Shown here piece after piece: positions 11,808 to 22,584 of a DNA stretch of 64,000 bases. The position numbers and the translations under genes are program-made. The DNA comes from Mycolicibacterium neworleansense. GTDB taxonomy: Bacteria > Actinomycetota > Actinomycetes > Mycobacteriales > Mycobacteriaceae. The stretch covers positions 1,550,001-1,614,000 of the forward strand of contig NZ_CWKH01000001.1 of assembly GCF_001245615.1 (NCBI RefSeq), in the 5' to 3' direction. The notes beneath the pieces are model-generated. The model was not told the DNA's origin and did not search any database. It saw only the letters and a list, made by a program, of their open reading frames with translations. The stretch's first letter is position 1. The number at the start of each line of letters is the position of its first letter.

Positions 11808-12718
11808 TCAGGCGTCGTCGAGTAGATCCGGGGTCACCGCCGACTCGGTGTCGGGAATCCCGTCCTGCTTGGCCTTGCGGTCGGCCATCGACAGCAGGCG
11901 CCGGATACGGCCGGCCACAGCATCTTTCGTCATCGGCGGGTCGGCGAGCCGGCCCAGCTCCTCCAGCGACGCCTGGCGGTGCTCGACCCGCAGCTTGCCC
12001 GCGGCGGCCAGGTGATCGCCGACCGGCGCAGGTTGGCGTCGTCGAAATTGGCCAGACGATTGGCGGTGGCGCGGACCTCACGGCGCATGCGCCGCTCCTC
12101 CCACGTCAACCGAGTGTCCTGGGCGCCCATCCGGGTCAGCAGGGCACCGATCGCCTCGCCGTCACGCACCACGACCCGGTCACTGCCGCGTACCTCGCGG
12201 GCCTTGGCGCTCACGCCGAGCCGACGCGCCGCACCGACGAGGGCGAGCGCCGCCTCCGGGCCCGGGCAGCTGACCTCCAGGGCCGACGACCGGCCCGGCT
12301 CGGTCAACGATCCGTGCGCGAGGAACGCCCCACGCCACGCGGCCTCGGCGTCACCGACGCTGCCGCCCACCACCTGGGCGGGCAGGCCCCGAACCGGGCG
12401 GCCGCGGAGATCGAGCAAGCCGGTCTGCCGGGCCAACGCCTCGCCATCGGCGGCCACTCGCACCACATAGCGGGTGTTCTTCCGGATTCCACTGGCCGAC
12501 AGCACGTGCACCACGGCGTTGTACCCGTAGAGGTCGTAGATGTCCTTGCGTAGCCGGCGCGCGATGATCCCGAGGTCCACCTCGGCCTCGACCACCACCC
12601 GGCCGGCCACGATGTGCAGCCCGCCGGCAAAACGCAACAATGACGCCACCTCCGCGCGGCGAGCAGTCACCGAGTTGACTACCAGGCGGCTCAGCTCGTC
12701 CTTCACTTCGGCTGTCAT
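11808..12718 (-). pseudogene. whiA: whiA, frameshifted by an internal deletion of about 67 bp
   Basis: WhiA is an actinobacterial sporulation/division regulator with a LAGLIDADG-like N-terminal domain and a C-terminal helix-turn-helix. Here the first 220 or so residues are normal, from [20 protein letters not shown] to [10 protein letters not shown], then the frame is lost near 12020. Thirty more out-of-frame residues follow, ending at a stop at 11930. The usual tail resumes in another frame ([20 protein letters not shown]) and runs to a proper TGA at 11808. Comparing with remembered mycobacterial WhiA, about 22 residues plus one base are missing; restoring 67 bp gives 325 residues, the family size. 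The ATG overlaps the yvcK stop (ATGA). Either a real lesion removing the DNA-binding domain or an assembly error. Confidence 0.85.
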
Positions 12719-13776
12719 CGCCACGGATTGTCCCCTCTCGGTGTATTCGGCGCCGGCTCCTGGTGCCCGACGTCGAGCGACCTCGCAGCGGGCGTGGGAA
12801 CGGTGGGCTCCTGCACGGCCCGCCCTGGCGTCGACGCGCGTAACCGGACCCCCTCCAGCACCGCGGCCAACTTCGCCGGGTCATGTAAAGGTGTACCAGG
12901 TCTGGACACGTCAGCAAACTCAACTCTGGCGTTGAGGATGTTGGCGGTGCGGCTGAGTTGCTCCCGTTCACGGTCGCTCGGCACCCGGCTGGCATCGACG
13001 ATGATGTCATGCACGCTGAAGTCCGGAGCATGCTGGGCCAGAACGTGGATGTGACGCTCCGCCGAGAACCCCGCCGTCTCCCCCGGCTCGGCCGCCAGGT
13101 TCAGCACGAGCGCACGGCGCGCCGTCGTCGCTCGCAGTGCGGCAGCCAACTGCGGCACCAGAACGTGGGGAATGACACTGGTGAACCACGACCCGGGCCC
13201 GAGCACCACGAGATCCGCGCTCATGATGGCCTCGACGGCCTGCCGGGTCGCCGGTGGATCACCCGGCAGCAGCCGGACCCGGCGTACCTTGCCCACCGTG
13301 GTGGCGATCGCCACCTGACCGCGGATCACCCGGCTCATCCGGGGATCGGACTCCAGGCCCGCGACGTCGGCCTCGATCTGCAGCGCGATCGGACACATCG
13401 GCAGCACCCGGCCCTTCACACCCAGGATCCGCCCCAGCTCGTCGAGCGCGGCAACCGGATCGGCCAGCACCTCGCTGAGACCCGCCAGCATCAGATTGCC
13501 GATCGGGTGACCGGCCAGCGCGCCACTCCCACCGAACCGGTGCTGGATGATGGTCGCCCACAAGCGGCCGTGCGGACTGTCGGAAGCCAAGGCCGCCAAC
13601 GCCATTCGCAAGTCACCCGGCGGCACCACGTCGAGCTCGCTGCGCAACCGTCCCGACGAACCACCGTCGTCGGCCACCGTCACCACGGCCGTCACGTGTG
13701 GGCTGAGTCGCCGGGCCGCCGACAACGTGGCGTACAACCCATGCCCTCCACCGAGGGCGACGATGCGGGCCGTCAT
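12715..13776 (-). CDS. yvcK: YvcK/CuvA family gluconeogenesis and cell-envelope factor
   Basis: UDP-sugar-binding protein of the CofD-like superfamily. In other bacteria and in mycobacteria (CuvA) it is linked to peptidoglycan precursor supply and growth on gluconeogenic carbon. The 353-residue product starts [20 protein letters not shown], has [12 protein letters not shown] and [12 protein letters not shown], then [12 protein letters not shown] and [17 protein letters not shown], all conserved in the family. The C-terminal 40 residues are Pro/Thr-rich and variable. ATGA overlaps join it to rapZ upstream and whiA downstream, the conserved rapZ-yvcK-whiA operon. Confidence 0.95.
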   Translation of the reverse strand: MTARIVALGGGHGLYATLSAARRLSPHVTAVVTVADDGGSSGRLRSELDVVPPGDLRMALAALASDSPHGRLWATIIQHRFGGSGALAGHPIGNLMLAGLSEVLADPVAALDELGRILGVKGRVLPMCPIALQIEADVAGLESDPRMSRVIRGQVAIATTVGKVRRVRLLPGDPPATRQAVEAIMSADLVVLGPGSWFTSVIPHVLVPQLAAALRATTARRALVLNLAAEPGETAGFSAERHIHVLAQHAPDFSVHDIIVDASRVPSDREREQLSRTANILNARVEFADVSRPGTPLHDPAKLAAVLEGVRLRASTPGRAVQEPTVPTPAARSLDVGHQEPAPNTPRGDNPWR

Positions 13777-14687
13777 TCGCGACCCAAATCCCGGTGCAGC
13801 ACGTGCACGGTGAGCCCGTCACCGCCCTGCAACCGCTCCGCCAGCGCCTCGGCGATCGCCACACTTCGATGTTTGCCGCCGGTACAGCCGATGGCGACGG
13901 TCATATAACGCTTCCCCTCCCGGCGGTATCCGGCGATCACCACGTCCAACAGCCGATGGTAGGTGTCCAGAAATTCTCTGGCCCCCGGTTGTCCCAGTAC
14001 GTAGTCACGCACATCCGGGTGTTGGCCGCTGTGCGGGCGCAACTCGTCGACCCAGTGCGGATTCGGCAGGAACCGCACGTCCATCACCGTATCCGCATCC
14101 ATCGGCAGTCCGTATTTATAGCCGAACGATTCGACGGTGACATTCGTATACGCGACGGTCTCACCGCCGAAGGCTCGCTCGATGCTCTCGCGCAGCGCCG
14201 GCACCGGCAGCGCGGAGGTGTCGATCACCAGATCAGCGGCCGCGCGCACCGGGGCCAGCAACGCCCGTTCGGCGGCAATCCCTTCCGCCAGGGTCTGTGT
14301 GCCCTGCAACGGGTGGCTGCGCCGGTTCTGCTCGTAGCGGCGCACCAAAATGTCGTCGGAAGCCTCCAGGAACAACACCCGGGGGGTGATGCTGCGCGCC
14401 GCCAATTCATTGCGCACCCAGTCGAGATCGCCGGTGAAGCCACGCGACCGCACATCCATCACCACCGCCAGCTGGGTAATCCGCGATCCGGCGGCCAATC
14501 CCAACTCGACCATGCGGGCGATCAGTTCCGGCGGCAGGTTGTCGGCCACATACCAGCCGAGGTCCTCCAACACTTTGGCAGCCGTGCCGCGCCCCGCCCC
14601 GGACAAGCCGGTGACCAGCACCACGTCGATACCCGAATCCGCGTCCGCACCACCCACGATGCCGCCCTCGCGCAGATGTTCGTTCAT
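13773..14687 (-). CDS. rapZ: RapZ-family nucleotide-binding protein
   Basis: Homologue of RapZ (YvcJ), the P-loop protein that controls amino-sugar synthesis through small RNAs in enterobacteria; its role in mycobacteria is not settled. The 304-residue product has the P-loop GLSGAGRGTAAK near residue 29, where the usual Lys is Arg as in other mycobacterial copies as I remember them. It also has DVRSRGFTGDLDWVR, RRYEQNRRSHPL, DVRFLPNPHWVDELRP and the C-terminal signature IGCTGGKHRSVAIAE. The start lies 37 bp after the uvrC stop and its own stop overlaps the yvcK start. Confidence 0.95.
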   Translation of the reverse strand: MNEHLREGGIVGGADADSGIDVVLVTGLSGAGRGTAAKVLEDLGWYVADNLPPELIARMVELGLAAGSRITQLAVVMDVRSRGFTGDLDWVRNELAARSITPRVLFLEASDDILVRRYEQNRRSHPLQGTQTLAEGIAAERALLAPVRAAADLVIDTSALPVPALRESIERAFGGETVAYTNVTVESFGYKYGLPMDADTVMDVRFLPNPHWVDELRPHSGQHPDVRDYVLGQPGAREFLDTYHRLLDVVIAGYRREGKRYMTVAIGCTGGKHRSVAIAEALAERLQGGDGLTVHVLHRDLGRE

Positions 14688-14724
14688 GCGCGATCCGCCT
14701 GGCTACTCATGTCCCCGTTACCCG

Positions 14725-16812
14725 TCATCCCGACACCCTGCGTCGATCATCCTCGATAACCGTTGCGGGCGTCCCTGAATCGCCCAGTCCGGCATTGTTC
14801 TCGCTTAGCGGATCATCACGTTCGGGTGAGGGCTGCTCTATTGGCGGCTCGCCGCCGGGCTCGATTGGCGGCTCGCCGCCGGGCTCGATTGGCGGCTCGC
14901 CGCCGAGCGCAGCCAGGACGGCCTTCGCCGTCGTCACACCGATCCCCGGCACCGCGGTGATCTCCTCGACGGTGGCGTCCTTGAGCCGCGCCACCGAACC
15001 GAAATGCGTCACCAACGCCTTGCGGCGCTGTTCGCCCAAGCCTCGCACCGAGTCGAGGGCCGAGGCGGTCATCCGCTTGGACCGCTTGCTGCGGTGGTAG
15101 CTGATGGCGAACCGGTGTGCCTCGTCGCGCACGCGCTGCAACAGATACAGCCCCTCACTGTTTCTCGGGAAGATGATCGGATCGGGCTCTGAGGGCACCC
15201 ACACTTCCTCCAGCCGCTTGGCCAGCCCGATCACCGCGACGTCGGTGACGCCCAGCTCGTCGAGCACCGCTGCCGCCGCATTGACCTGAGGTGCACCACC
15301 GTCCACCACGAACAGGTTCGGTGGGTAGGCGAACCGGCGCGGACGTTGCTCGGTGGCCGGATCGGGCTGCGCATCACTCACGTGTCGCAGGAAACGCCTG
15401 CGGGTCACCTCGGCGATCGAGGCGACGTCGTCCGAGCGTCCCCCGCCGGCCGCCTCCCGGATCGCGTAATGCCGGTAGTCCGACTTACGCGGTAGCCCGT
15501 CCTCGAACACCACGAGCGAGGCGACCACGTCGGTGCCCTGCACATGGCTGATGTCCACGCATTCGATCCGCAGCGGCGCATCGGCCAGCCCGAGGGAATC
15601 CTGAATACTCTGCAGCGCTTCCGATCTCGCATTGAAGTCGCCGGCACGCTTGAGCTTGTGCTGGGCCAGCGCCTCGTGCGCGTTGCGCGCAACGGTCTCG
15701 GCCAGGGTGCGCTTGTCGCCGCGCACCGGCACCCGCAGGCTCACCCGCGAGCCGCGAAGCCCCGACAACCAGGCCGCCAGTTCATCGGCATTCGGCGGCA
15801 ACACCGGCACCAGGACCTCGCGCGGCACCGGGTTGGTCGCCTCATCGGCGGCGCCGCCCAGTTCGGCCTGCTCACCGTAGAACTGAGTGAGGAACTGCTC
15901 GACGAGGTGCTCCTGCCCGGATTGTTCTGGGTCACCGGACTTCTCGACGATCCAGCCGCGCTGGCCCCGCACCCGGCCGCCCCGCACGTGGAACACCTGC
16001 ACGGCCGCCTCGAGGTCGTCATCGGCGAACGCCACCACATCGGCATCGGTGCCGTCACCGAGCACGACGGCCTGCTTCTCCAGCGCACGCTTGAGCGCGG
16101 CGATGTCATCGCGAAGCCTGGCGGCCCGCTCGAAGTCCAACTCCTCGGCGGCCGCGGTCATCTGCTGCTCCATGTCGCGCGCCAGCCGGTCGGTCTTGCC
16201 GGCCAGGAAGTCGCAGAAGTCCAGCACGATGCGCCGGTGCTCCTCGGCACTGACCCGGCCGATGCACGGCGCCGAGCACTTGTCGATGTAGCCGAGCAGA
16301 CATGGGCGGTCGATCTGCCTGTGCCGCTTGAATACTCCCGCAGAACAGGTTCTGGCCGGAAACACCCGGGTCAGTAGATCGAGGGTCTCCCGGATGGCCC
16401 ACGCATGCGAGTACGGGCCGAAATAGCGCACCCCTTTGCGCCGCGGCCCGCGGTACACCATCAACCGCGGGTACTCCTCGTTGAGAGTGACCGCCAACAC
16501 CGGGTACGTCTTGTCGTCGCGGTAGCGGATGTTGAAGCGTGGATCGAACTCCTTGATCCAGTTGTACTCCAGCTGCAGTGCCTCGACCTCGGTGGTGACC
16601 ACCGTCCACTCGACACTGCCCGCCGTCATCACCATCTGGCGGGTACGCGGCGCCAGGCTCGCGATGTCGGCGAAGTACGACGTCAGCCGACTGCGCAGGC
16701 TCTTGGCTTTACCTACGTAGATGACCCGACCGTGCGGGTCCCGGAACCGGTACACGCCCGGCTCCACTGGTATCGATCCGGGCGCCGGCCGGTACGTCGC
16801 TGGATCGGGCAC
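14725..16812 (-). CDS. uvrC: Excinuclease ABC subunit C
   Basis: Makes the two incisions of UvrABC nucleotide excision repair. The 695-residue product has the GIY-YIG nuclease domain at the N terminus ([20 protein letters not shown]), a UvrB-binding UVR region ([20 protein letters not shown], near 205-225), the RNase-H-like nuclease domain ([31 protein letters not shown]), and a helix-hairpin-helix pair ([30 protein letters not shown]). It exceeds a typical mycobacterial UvrC by about 50 residues, caused by a C-terminal tail with GGEPPIEP repeats. The start is GTG, divergent from the gamma-glutamyltransferase gene 50 bp away. Confidence 0.97.
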   Translation of the reverse strand: MPDPATYRPAPGSIPVEPGVYRFRDPHGRVIYVGKAKSLRSRLTSYFADIASLAPRTRQMVMTAGSVEWTVVTTEVEALQLEYNWIKEFDPRFNIRYRDDKTYPVLAVTLNEEYPRLMVYRGPRRKGVRYFGPYSHAWAIRETLDLLTRVFPARTCSAGVFKRHRQIDRPCLLGYIDKCSAPCIGRVSAEEHRRIVLDFCDFLAGKTDRLARDMEQQMTAAAEELDFERAARLRDDIAALKRALEKQAVVLGDGTDADVVAFADDDLEAAVQVFHVRGGRVRGQRGWIVEKSGDPEQSGQEHLVEQFLTQFYGEQAELGGAADEATNPVPREVLVPVLPPNADELAAWLSGLRGSRVSLRVPVRGDKRTLAETVARNAHEALAQHKLKRAGDFNARSEALQSIQDSLGLADAPLRIECVDISHVQGTDVVASLVVFEDGLPRKSDYRHYAIREAAGGGRSDDVASIAEVTRRRFLRHVSDAQPDPATEQRPRRFAYPPNLFVVDGGAPQVNAAAAVLDELGVTDVAVIGLAKRLEEVWVPSEPDPIIFPRNSEGLYLLQRVRDEAHRFAISYHRSKRSKRMTASALDSVRGLGEQRRKALVTHFGSVARLKDATVEEITAVPGIGVTTAKAVLAALGGEPPIEPGGEPPIEPGGEPPIEQPSPERDDPLSENNAGLGDSGTPATVIEDDRRRVSG
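14840..14910 (-). repeat. 24-bp tandem repeat in the uvrC 3' end
   Basis: Three copies of a 24-bp unit starting ATTGGCGGCTCGCCGCC (plus strand) begin at 14840, 14864 and 14888, the first two identical and the third diverging at its end. They encode GGEPPIEP repeats beyond the last helix-hairpin-helix. The unit is a multiple of three, so copy-number change would keep the frame. Confidence 0.9.
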
Positions 16813-16850
16813 GGTTTCCAGGTTACTGCCGCGATCCGACGGAACTCCGC

Positions 16851-16856
16851 TACCGT
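16851..16856 (+). promoter_or_regulatory. Candidate -10 box, leaderless ggt promoter
   Basis: TACCGT (TANNNT) ends six bases before the GTG start of the gamma-glutamyltransferase gene and no Shine-Dalgarno sequence is present. Inference from motif and spacing. Confidence 0.4.
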
Positions 16857-16862
16857 CGAACT

Positions 16863-18827
16863 GTGCGGTTGCTGGCGTCCACGCGGTCGGTCATCGCGCT
16901 GCTCAGTGTCGTCGCCGTGATCCTTGCCGGGTGCGCCGATGGCAGTCGGCGCCCGGCGAGGACCGATGCCGGACCGTGCCAGATTGTGTCCAACGGCACC
17001 CCGCTCCCCAAACCCCCGCCGCCACCCACGGCCCAACCGCCCGCACCGCCGACGACCCGGGACCTGGCCACCCAACCCGAGATCGGCACCGGCTACCGCA
17101 GCGACATGACAGCCGTGGCCACCACGACCTACGCGGTGGCCACCGCCAATCCGCTGGCCACCGAGGCCGCCTGCAAGGTGCTGCGCGACGGCGGCACCGC
17201 GGCCGACGCACTGGTGACCGCACAGGCCGTGCTCGGCCTCGTCGAGCCCCAGTCCTCCGGGATCGGCGGCGGCGGTTTCCTGCTCTACTACGACGCGGCG
17301 GGCAATGCGGTGCGCGCCTATGACGGGCGTGAGACCGCACCGGCCGCGGCCACCGAGAACTACCTGCGGTGGGTGTCCGACACCGACCGCACCGCCCCCA
17401 AACCCGATGCCCGGGCGTCCGGCCGGTCCATCGGGGTTCCCGGGATCGTGCGGCTGCTCGACGACGTCCACCGCCAGTTCGGAAAGAAGGTCTGGCGCGA
17501 CCTGTTCGACCCGGCCGTGTCGATGGCCGATCGGGGATTCGACATCAGCCCGCGTCTGGCCGCGGCCATCGATGACGCCGATGCCCAACTTCGCTCGGAC
17601 CCCGCCGCCGCGGCCTACTTCCTCAATCCCGACGGCAGTCCCAAACCCGTGGGCACCCGGATGACCAACCCGGCCTATGCGAAAACCTTGGGCGCCATCG
17701 CATCCGAGGGTGCCCAGGCGTTCTACACCGGTGACATCGCCCGCGCCGTCGTGGCCGCCGTCACCGATCCGAGCGGCGGCCGGACCCCGGGTGCCCTGAC
17801 GGAACAGGATCTTGCCGGTTACACCGTCAAACAACGCGACCCGGTGTGCACGACCTACCGGGGCCGCGAAGTCTGCGGGATGCCGCCGCCGTCATCGGGC
17901 GGCATCGCGGTGGCGGCCACCCTCGGCATGCTCGAGCACTTCCCGATGAGCGACTACAAGCCCGCCCGCGTCGACCGCAACGGCGGGCACCCGTCGGTCA
18001 CCGGGGTACATCTCATCTCCGAGGCCGAACGCCTCGCCTATGCCGACCGAGACCGCTACGTCGCCGATACCGATTTCGTCCCGCTGCCCGGTGGCTCACC
18101 CGAGACCCTGCTGAGCGGCGCCTACCTGACCGGCCGGGCCGCCCTGATCTCCAGGTACCACACGATGGGCGTAGCCGCGCCCGGCGATTTCGCGCCCCCG
18201 ATCACGGTCCCGCCTGCGCGCGAACACGGCACCAGCCAGATCAGCGTCATCGACAGCTTCGGCAATGCCGCCTCGCTGACCACCACGATCGAGTCGGCGT
18301 TCGGGTCGTTCCACATGGTCGACGGCTTCCTGCTCAACAACCAGCTCACCGACTTCTCGGCCGAGCCGATCAGCACCGAAGGCCTTCCCATACCCAACCG
18401 GATTCAGCCCGGCAAGCGCCCACGCAGCACCATGGCGCCCACCCTGGTGTTCGACAAGACCGGGCCACAACGAGGACGGCTGTATGCGGTGCTGGGCTCC
18501 CCCGGCGGGGCGGTGATCATCCAGTTCGTCGTGAAAACCCTTGTCGGCATCATGGATTGGAACCTGGACCCGCAGCAGGCGGTATCCATGATCGACTTCG
18601 GCGCGGCCAACACACCGGTGACCAACGTCGGCGGGGAACATCCGCTGGTCGATACGGTCGCCAATGGGGACCGTGATCAATTGGTCGAGGGCCTGCGGGC
18701 ACTTGGACACCAGGTGTCGCTGGCCGATCAATCCAGTGGGCTCTCAGCCCTGGTGCGCACGTCGTCGGGCTGGATCGGGGGGGCCGCCCCCCCCCGTGAG
18801 GGCCTGGTGCTCGGCGATGCCGGCTGA
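16863..18827 (+). CDS. ggt: Gamma-glutamyltransferase, predicted lipoprotein
   Basis: Cleaves the gamma-glutamyl bond of glutathione-like substrates and transfers or hydrolyses it; an N-terminal-nucleophile enzyme that self-cleaves into two chains. The 654-residue product begins with a lipoprotein signal (hydrophobic stretch, then LAGC, lipid Cys near residue 24), then a Pro-rich linker. The family core follows: [47 protein letters not shown], and the self-cleavage site [16 protein letters not shown], whose Thr should be the nucleophile, then [10 protein letters not shown] and LGSPGG. It would act outside the membrane. The 3' end carries G7 and C9 runs (18777-18795), so the last residues depend on accurate base counts. 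Confidence 0.93.
   Translation: MRLLASTRSVIALLSVVAVILAGCADGSRRPARTDAGPCQIVSNGTPLPKPPPPPTAQPPAPPTTRDLATQPEIGTGYRSDMTAVATTTYAVATANPLATEAACKVLRDGGTAADALVTAQAVLGLVEPQSSGIGGGGFLLYYDAAGNAVRAYDGRETAPAAATENYLRWVSDTDRTAPKPDARASGRSIGVPGIVRLLDDVHRQFGKKVWRDLFDPAVSMADRGFDISPRLAAAIDDADAQLRSDPAAAAYFLNPDGSPKPVGTRMTNPAYAKTLGAIASEGAQAFYTGDIARAVVAAVTDPSGGRTPGALTEQDLAGYTVKQRDPVCTTYRGREVCGMPPPSSGGIAVAATLGMLEHFPMSDYKPARVDRNGGHPSVTGVHLISEAERLAYADRDRYVADTDFVPLPGGSPETLLSGAYLTGRAALISRYHTMGVAAPGDFAPPITVPPAREHGTSQISVIDSFGNAASLTTTIESAFGSFHMVDGFLLNNQLTDFSAEPISTEGLPIPNRIQPGKRPRSTMAPTLVFDKTGPQRGRLYAVLGSPGGAVIIQFVVKTLVGIMDWNLDPQQAVSMIDFGAANTPVTNVGGEHPLVDTVANGDRDQLVEGLRALGHQVSLADQSSGLSALVRTSSGWIGGAAPPREGLVLGDAG
18777..18795 (+). 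repeat. G7-CCG-C9 homopolymer tract near the ggt 3' end
   Basis: Seven G (18777-18783), then CCG, then nine C (18787-18795). The two runs can pair as a hairpin and lie 32 bp before the ggt stop. In the current frame they encode [11 protein letters not shown] one-base slip would change only the last dozen residues. Such tracts are both slippage-prone in cells and error-prone in sequencing. Confidence 0.75.
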
Positions 18828-18838
18828 ACGTGGCTGTG

Positions 18839-19291
18839 TCAGACCAGCTTTGAGCGGTACCGGTCGATGAGGACCCGCACCTCGTCCATGGCCTCGACCG
18901 CACGCCCCTTGTCGATCGCCTGGATCGCCATCACCGGGATGTACTCGTCGTCGGGCAGGTCCAGCCGGGCCCATCGAGCGCCGGTCGGGAAGGACACGCC
19001 GAGCGCCTCGGACCAGGGAATCACCTTGAAGCTGACCAGATTACGGACCGCCACCCCCGCCGGGCCGACCCGCAGCCGGGGCCGCGCGAACATCAGCACC
19101 ACTCCGGCGATGATCGCTCCGAGCAAGGCGATGGCCACCTGATCGGAGGTCTGGAACACCACCCCGGTGGATCCGACCTTCAGCAGGGCGCCGACCGCAA
19201 CGTGCGCCAGAAAGATGATCAGGGCCGCGCCATAGGCGAAATACGGTGTCCGATAGGGCCGGATGTCGAGGTCCCAGGCTTGTTCAGTCAT
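18839..19291 (-). CDS. PH-domain-like membrane protein
   Basis: A 150-residue protein with two hydrophobic segments (FAYGAALIIFLAHVAVGALL and VAIALLGAIIAGVVLMFA) followed by a soluble part, LRVGPAGVAVRNLVSFKVIPWSEALGVSF, typical of the bacterial PH-like domain proteins found beside ribH in mycobacteria. The ATG at 19291 lies seven bases after the ribH stop; a GTG start at 19312 would overlap ribH. It is the last gene of the ribBA-ribH unit. Function unknown; not an enzyme of riboflavin synthesis as far as the sequence shows. Confidence 0.85.
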   Translation of the reverse strand: MTEQAWDLDIRPYRTPYFAYGAALIIFLAHVAVGALLKVGSTGVVFQTSDQVAIALLGAIIAGVVLMFARPRLRVGPAGVAVRNLVSFKVIPWSEALGVSFPTGARWARLDLPDDEYIPVMAIQAIDKGRAVEAMDEVRVLIDRYRSKLV

Positions 19292-19298
19292 CTGAGCA

Positions 19299-21103
<1,805 letters not shown>

Positions 21104-21197
21104 CTGCGCCACCTTGCCTGTTCGAATGCCAGGTCCCAATGCGGGACCATGCCGACTCCAGTATGAACCACCGAAATCCAGCGGTTATTGCCAGCTC

Positions 21198-21797
21198 TTA
21201 TTCACCGGGACCGGCCATCAGCCGTTCCACGTATTTGGCGATGATGTCCACCTCGAGATTGACCGTGGTCCCCACGGCCGCCTGGCCCAGCGTGGTGAGC
21301 TCGCGCGTAGTCGGGATCAGTGACACCTCGAACCAGTCGTCGGCCACCGCGGACACCGTCAGGGAGACTCCGTCGACCGTGATCGAGCCCTTCTCCACCA
21401 CATAGCGCGACAGCGTGGTGGGCAGGCCGATGCGCACCACTTCCCAGTGGTCGAAGGGCGTGCGGGAGATCACAGTCCCGGTGCCGTCCACGTGGCCCTG
21501 CACGATGTGGCCTCCCAGGCGGCTGTTGACCGCGGCGGCGCGCTCCAGGTTGACCCGGCTGCCCACGCCGACCCCGCCCAGGCTCGACCGGTTGAGGGTC
21601 TCCCCCATGACGTCGGCGGTGAACGCGCCGTCGGGCAGGACGTCCACCACGGTCAGACAGACGCCGTTCACCGCGATCGAGTCGCCGTGGCCGGCGTCGG
21701 CGGTGACCACGGGGCCGCGGATGGTGAACCGGGCGGCATCCGTCAGCTCCGCCTTGTCGATCAGGACACCCAGCTCTTCAACGATTCCGGTGAACAC
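21198..21797 (-). CDS. ribE: Riboflavin synthase, alpha chain
   Basis: Last step of riboflavin synthesis: dismutates two molecules of dimethyl-ribityllumazine. The 199-residue product has the two lumazine-binding repeats: FTGIVEELG, GDSIAVNGVCLTVVD, LNRSSLGG, SRLGGHIVQGHVDGTG, then KGSITVDGVSLTVSA, SLIPTTRELTTLG and VNLEVDIIAKYVERL. The GTG at 21797 gives the usual VFTGIVEELG start and has TACTCT seven bases upstream, a leaderless pattern that supports this start over the longer frame to 21851. It is upstream of ribBA-ribH on the same strand. Confidence 0.96.
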   Translation of the reverse strand: MFTGIVEELGVLIDKAELTDAARFTIRGPVVTADAGHGDSIAVNGVCLTVVDVLPDGAFTADVMGETLNRSSLGGVGVGSRVNLERAAAVNSRLGGHIVQGHVDGTGTVISRTPFDHWEVVRIGLPTTLSRYVVEKGSITVDGVSLTVSAVADDWFEVSLIPTTRELTTLGQAAVGTTVNLEVDIIAKYVERLMAGPGE

Positions 21798-21804
21798 GCC
21801 GACC

Positions 21805-21810
21805 AGAGTA
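21805..21810 (-). promoter_or_regulatory. Candidate -10 box, leaderless ribE promoter
   Basis: On the minus strand TACTCT (TANNNT) ends seven bases before the ribE GTG start. It supports the chosen start and places the ribE-ribBA-ribH promoter between ribE and the divergent lprG. Confidence 0.45.
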
Positions 21811-21858
21811 TTCGCCTCGACTGGGAGTTGGAGAAAACGCCCGGCCGCCACGAACCTC

Positions 21859-21864
21859 TACGAT
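21859..21864 (+). promoter_or_regulatory. Candidate -10 box, leaderless lprG promoter
   Basis: TACGAT (TANNNT) ends six bases before the lprG ATG, and no Shine-Dalgarno sequence is visible. It would drive the lprG-P55 pair. Confidence 0.45.
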
Positions 21865-21870
21865 GCAGTC

Positions 21871-22584
21871 ATGCAGACGCGCCCACGCTTCGCAGTCCAG
21901 TCCTTATTCGCAATCGTCTTCGCAGCGGCCGCCCTCGTCGCGGGCTGCTCGTCGGCTCCCGAGACGTCGAACGCCCCGCTGCCCGAGGCCGCCACGTTGC
22001 TGCAGGAATCTGCAGCCACCACCAAGGCCCAGCAGAGCGTGCATCTGCTGCTGACCGTGCAGGGCACGATCAAGGGCCTCCCCGTGGAGAAGCTCGACGG
22101 CGACCTGACCAACTCGCCCGCGGTGGCGGCACAGGGAACCGTGGATCTCGACGCCTTCGGCCAGAAGATCTCCGACGCGAAGTTCGTGGTCGCCGACGGG
22201 AACCTGTATGCCGCGCTGACGGCAGGCGATCCGCTGTCCGATTACGGACCTGCCGAAAAGATCTACGACGTGTCGACGATCTTGAACCCCGACCTGGGCC
22301 TGGCGAACGTGCTGTCGAACTTCACCGACCCCAAGGCGGACGGTCGCGAATCCATCGGCGGCACCGAGGGCGTCCGGGTGACCGGCACCGTCAGCGCCGA
22401 CGCCGTCAACAAGATCGCCCCGCAGCTCAAGGCCGAGGGCCAGGTCCCGGCCACCGCGTGGATCTCCGAAGACGGCGACCACGCGCTGCTGCAGGCCAAG
22501 CTCGAACCCACCCCCGGCAACAGTGTCACCATGACCCTGTCTGACTGGGGCAAGCAGGTCACCGTCACCAAGCCCGCTTCCTGA
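21871..22584 (+). CDS. lprG: Lipoprotein LprG
   Basis: Periplasmic lipid-binding lipoprotein that carries triacylated glycolipids and triacylglycerol to the outer envelope and is needed with P55 for surface lipoarabinomannan in mycobacteria. The 237-residue product has a lipoprotein signal: [20 protein letters not shown] followed by AGCSS, lipid Cys near residue 26. The LppX/LprG fold follows, with [40 protein letters not shown] and a C-terminal beta-rich part. The ATG at 21871 is preceded by a leaderless-type -10. Its stop overlaps the P55 start (TGATG), so the two are coupled. Confidence 0.96.
   Translation: MQTRPRFAVQSLFAIVFAAAALVAGCSSAPETSNAPLPEAATLLQESAATTKAQQSVHLLLTVQGTIKGLPVEKLDGDLTNSPAVAAQGTVDLDAFGQKISDAKFVVADGNLYAALTAGDPLSDYGPAEKIYDVSTILNPDLGLANVLSNFTDPKADGRESIGGTEGVRVTGTVSADAVNKIAPQLKAEGQVPATAWISEDGDHALLQAKLEPTPGNSVTMTLSDWGKQVTVTKPAS

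Noticed and set aside
14840..14910. CRISPR array at the uvrC end
   Set aside because: Units are contiguous 24-bp direct repeats with no spacers and are translated.
21104..21197. FMN riboswitch between ribE and ribBA
   Set aside because: Only a short GGTCCC-AATGC-GGGACC hairpin is present; the conserved RFN core is absent here and upstream of ribE and ribD.
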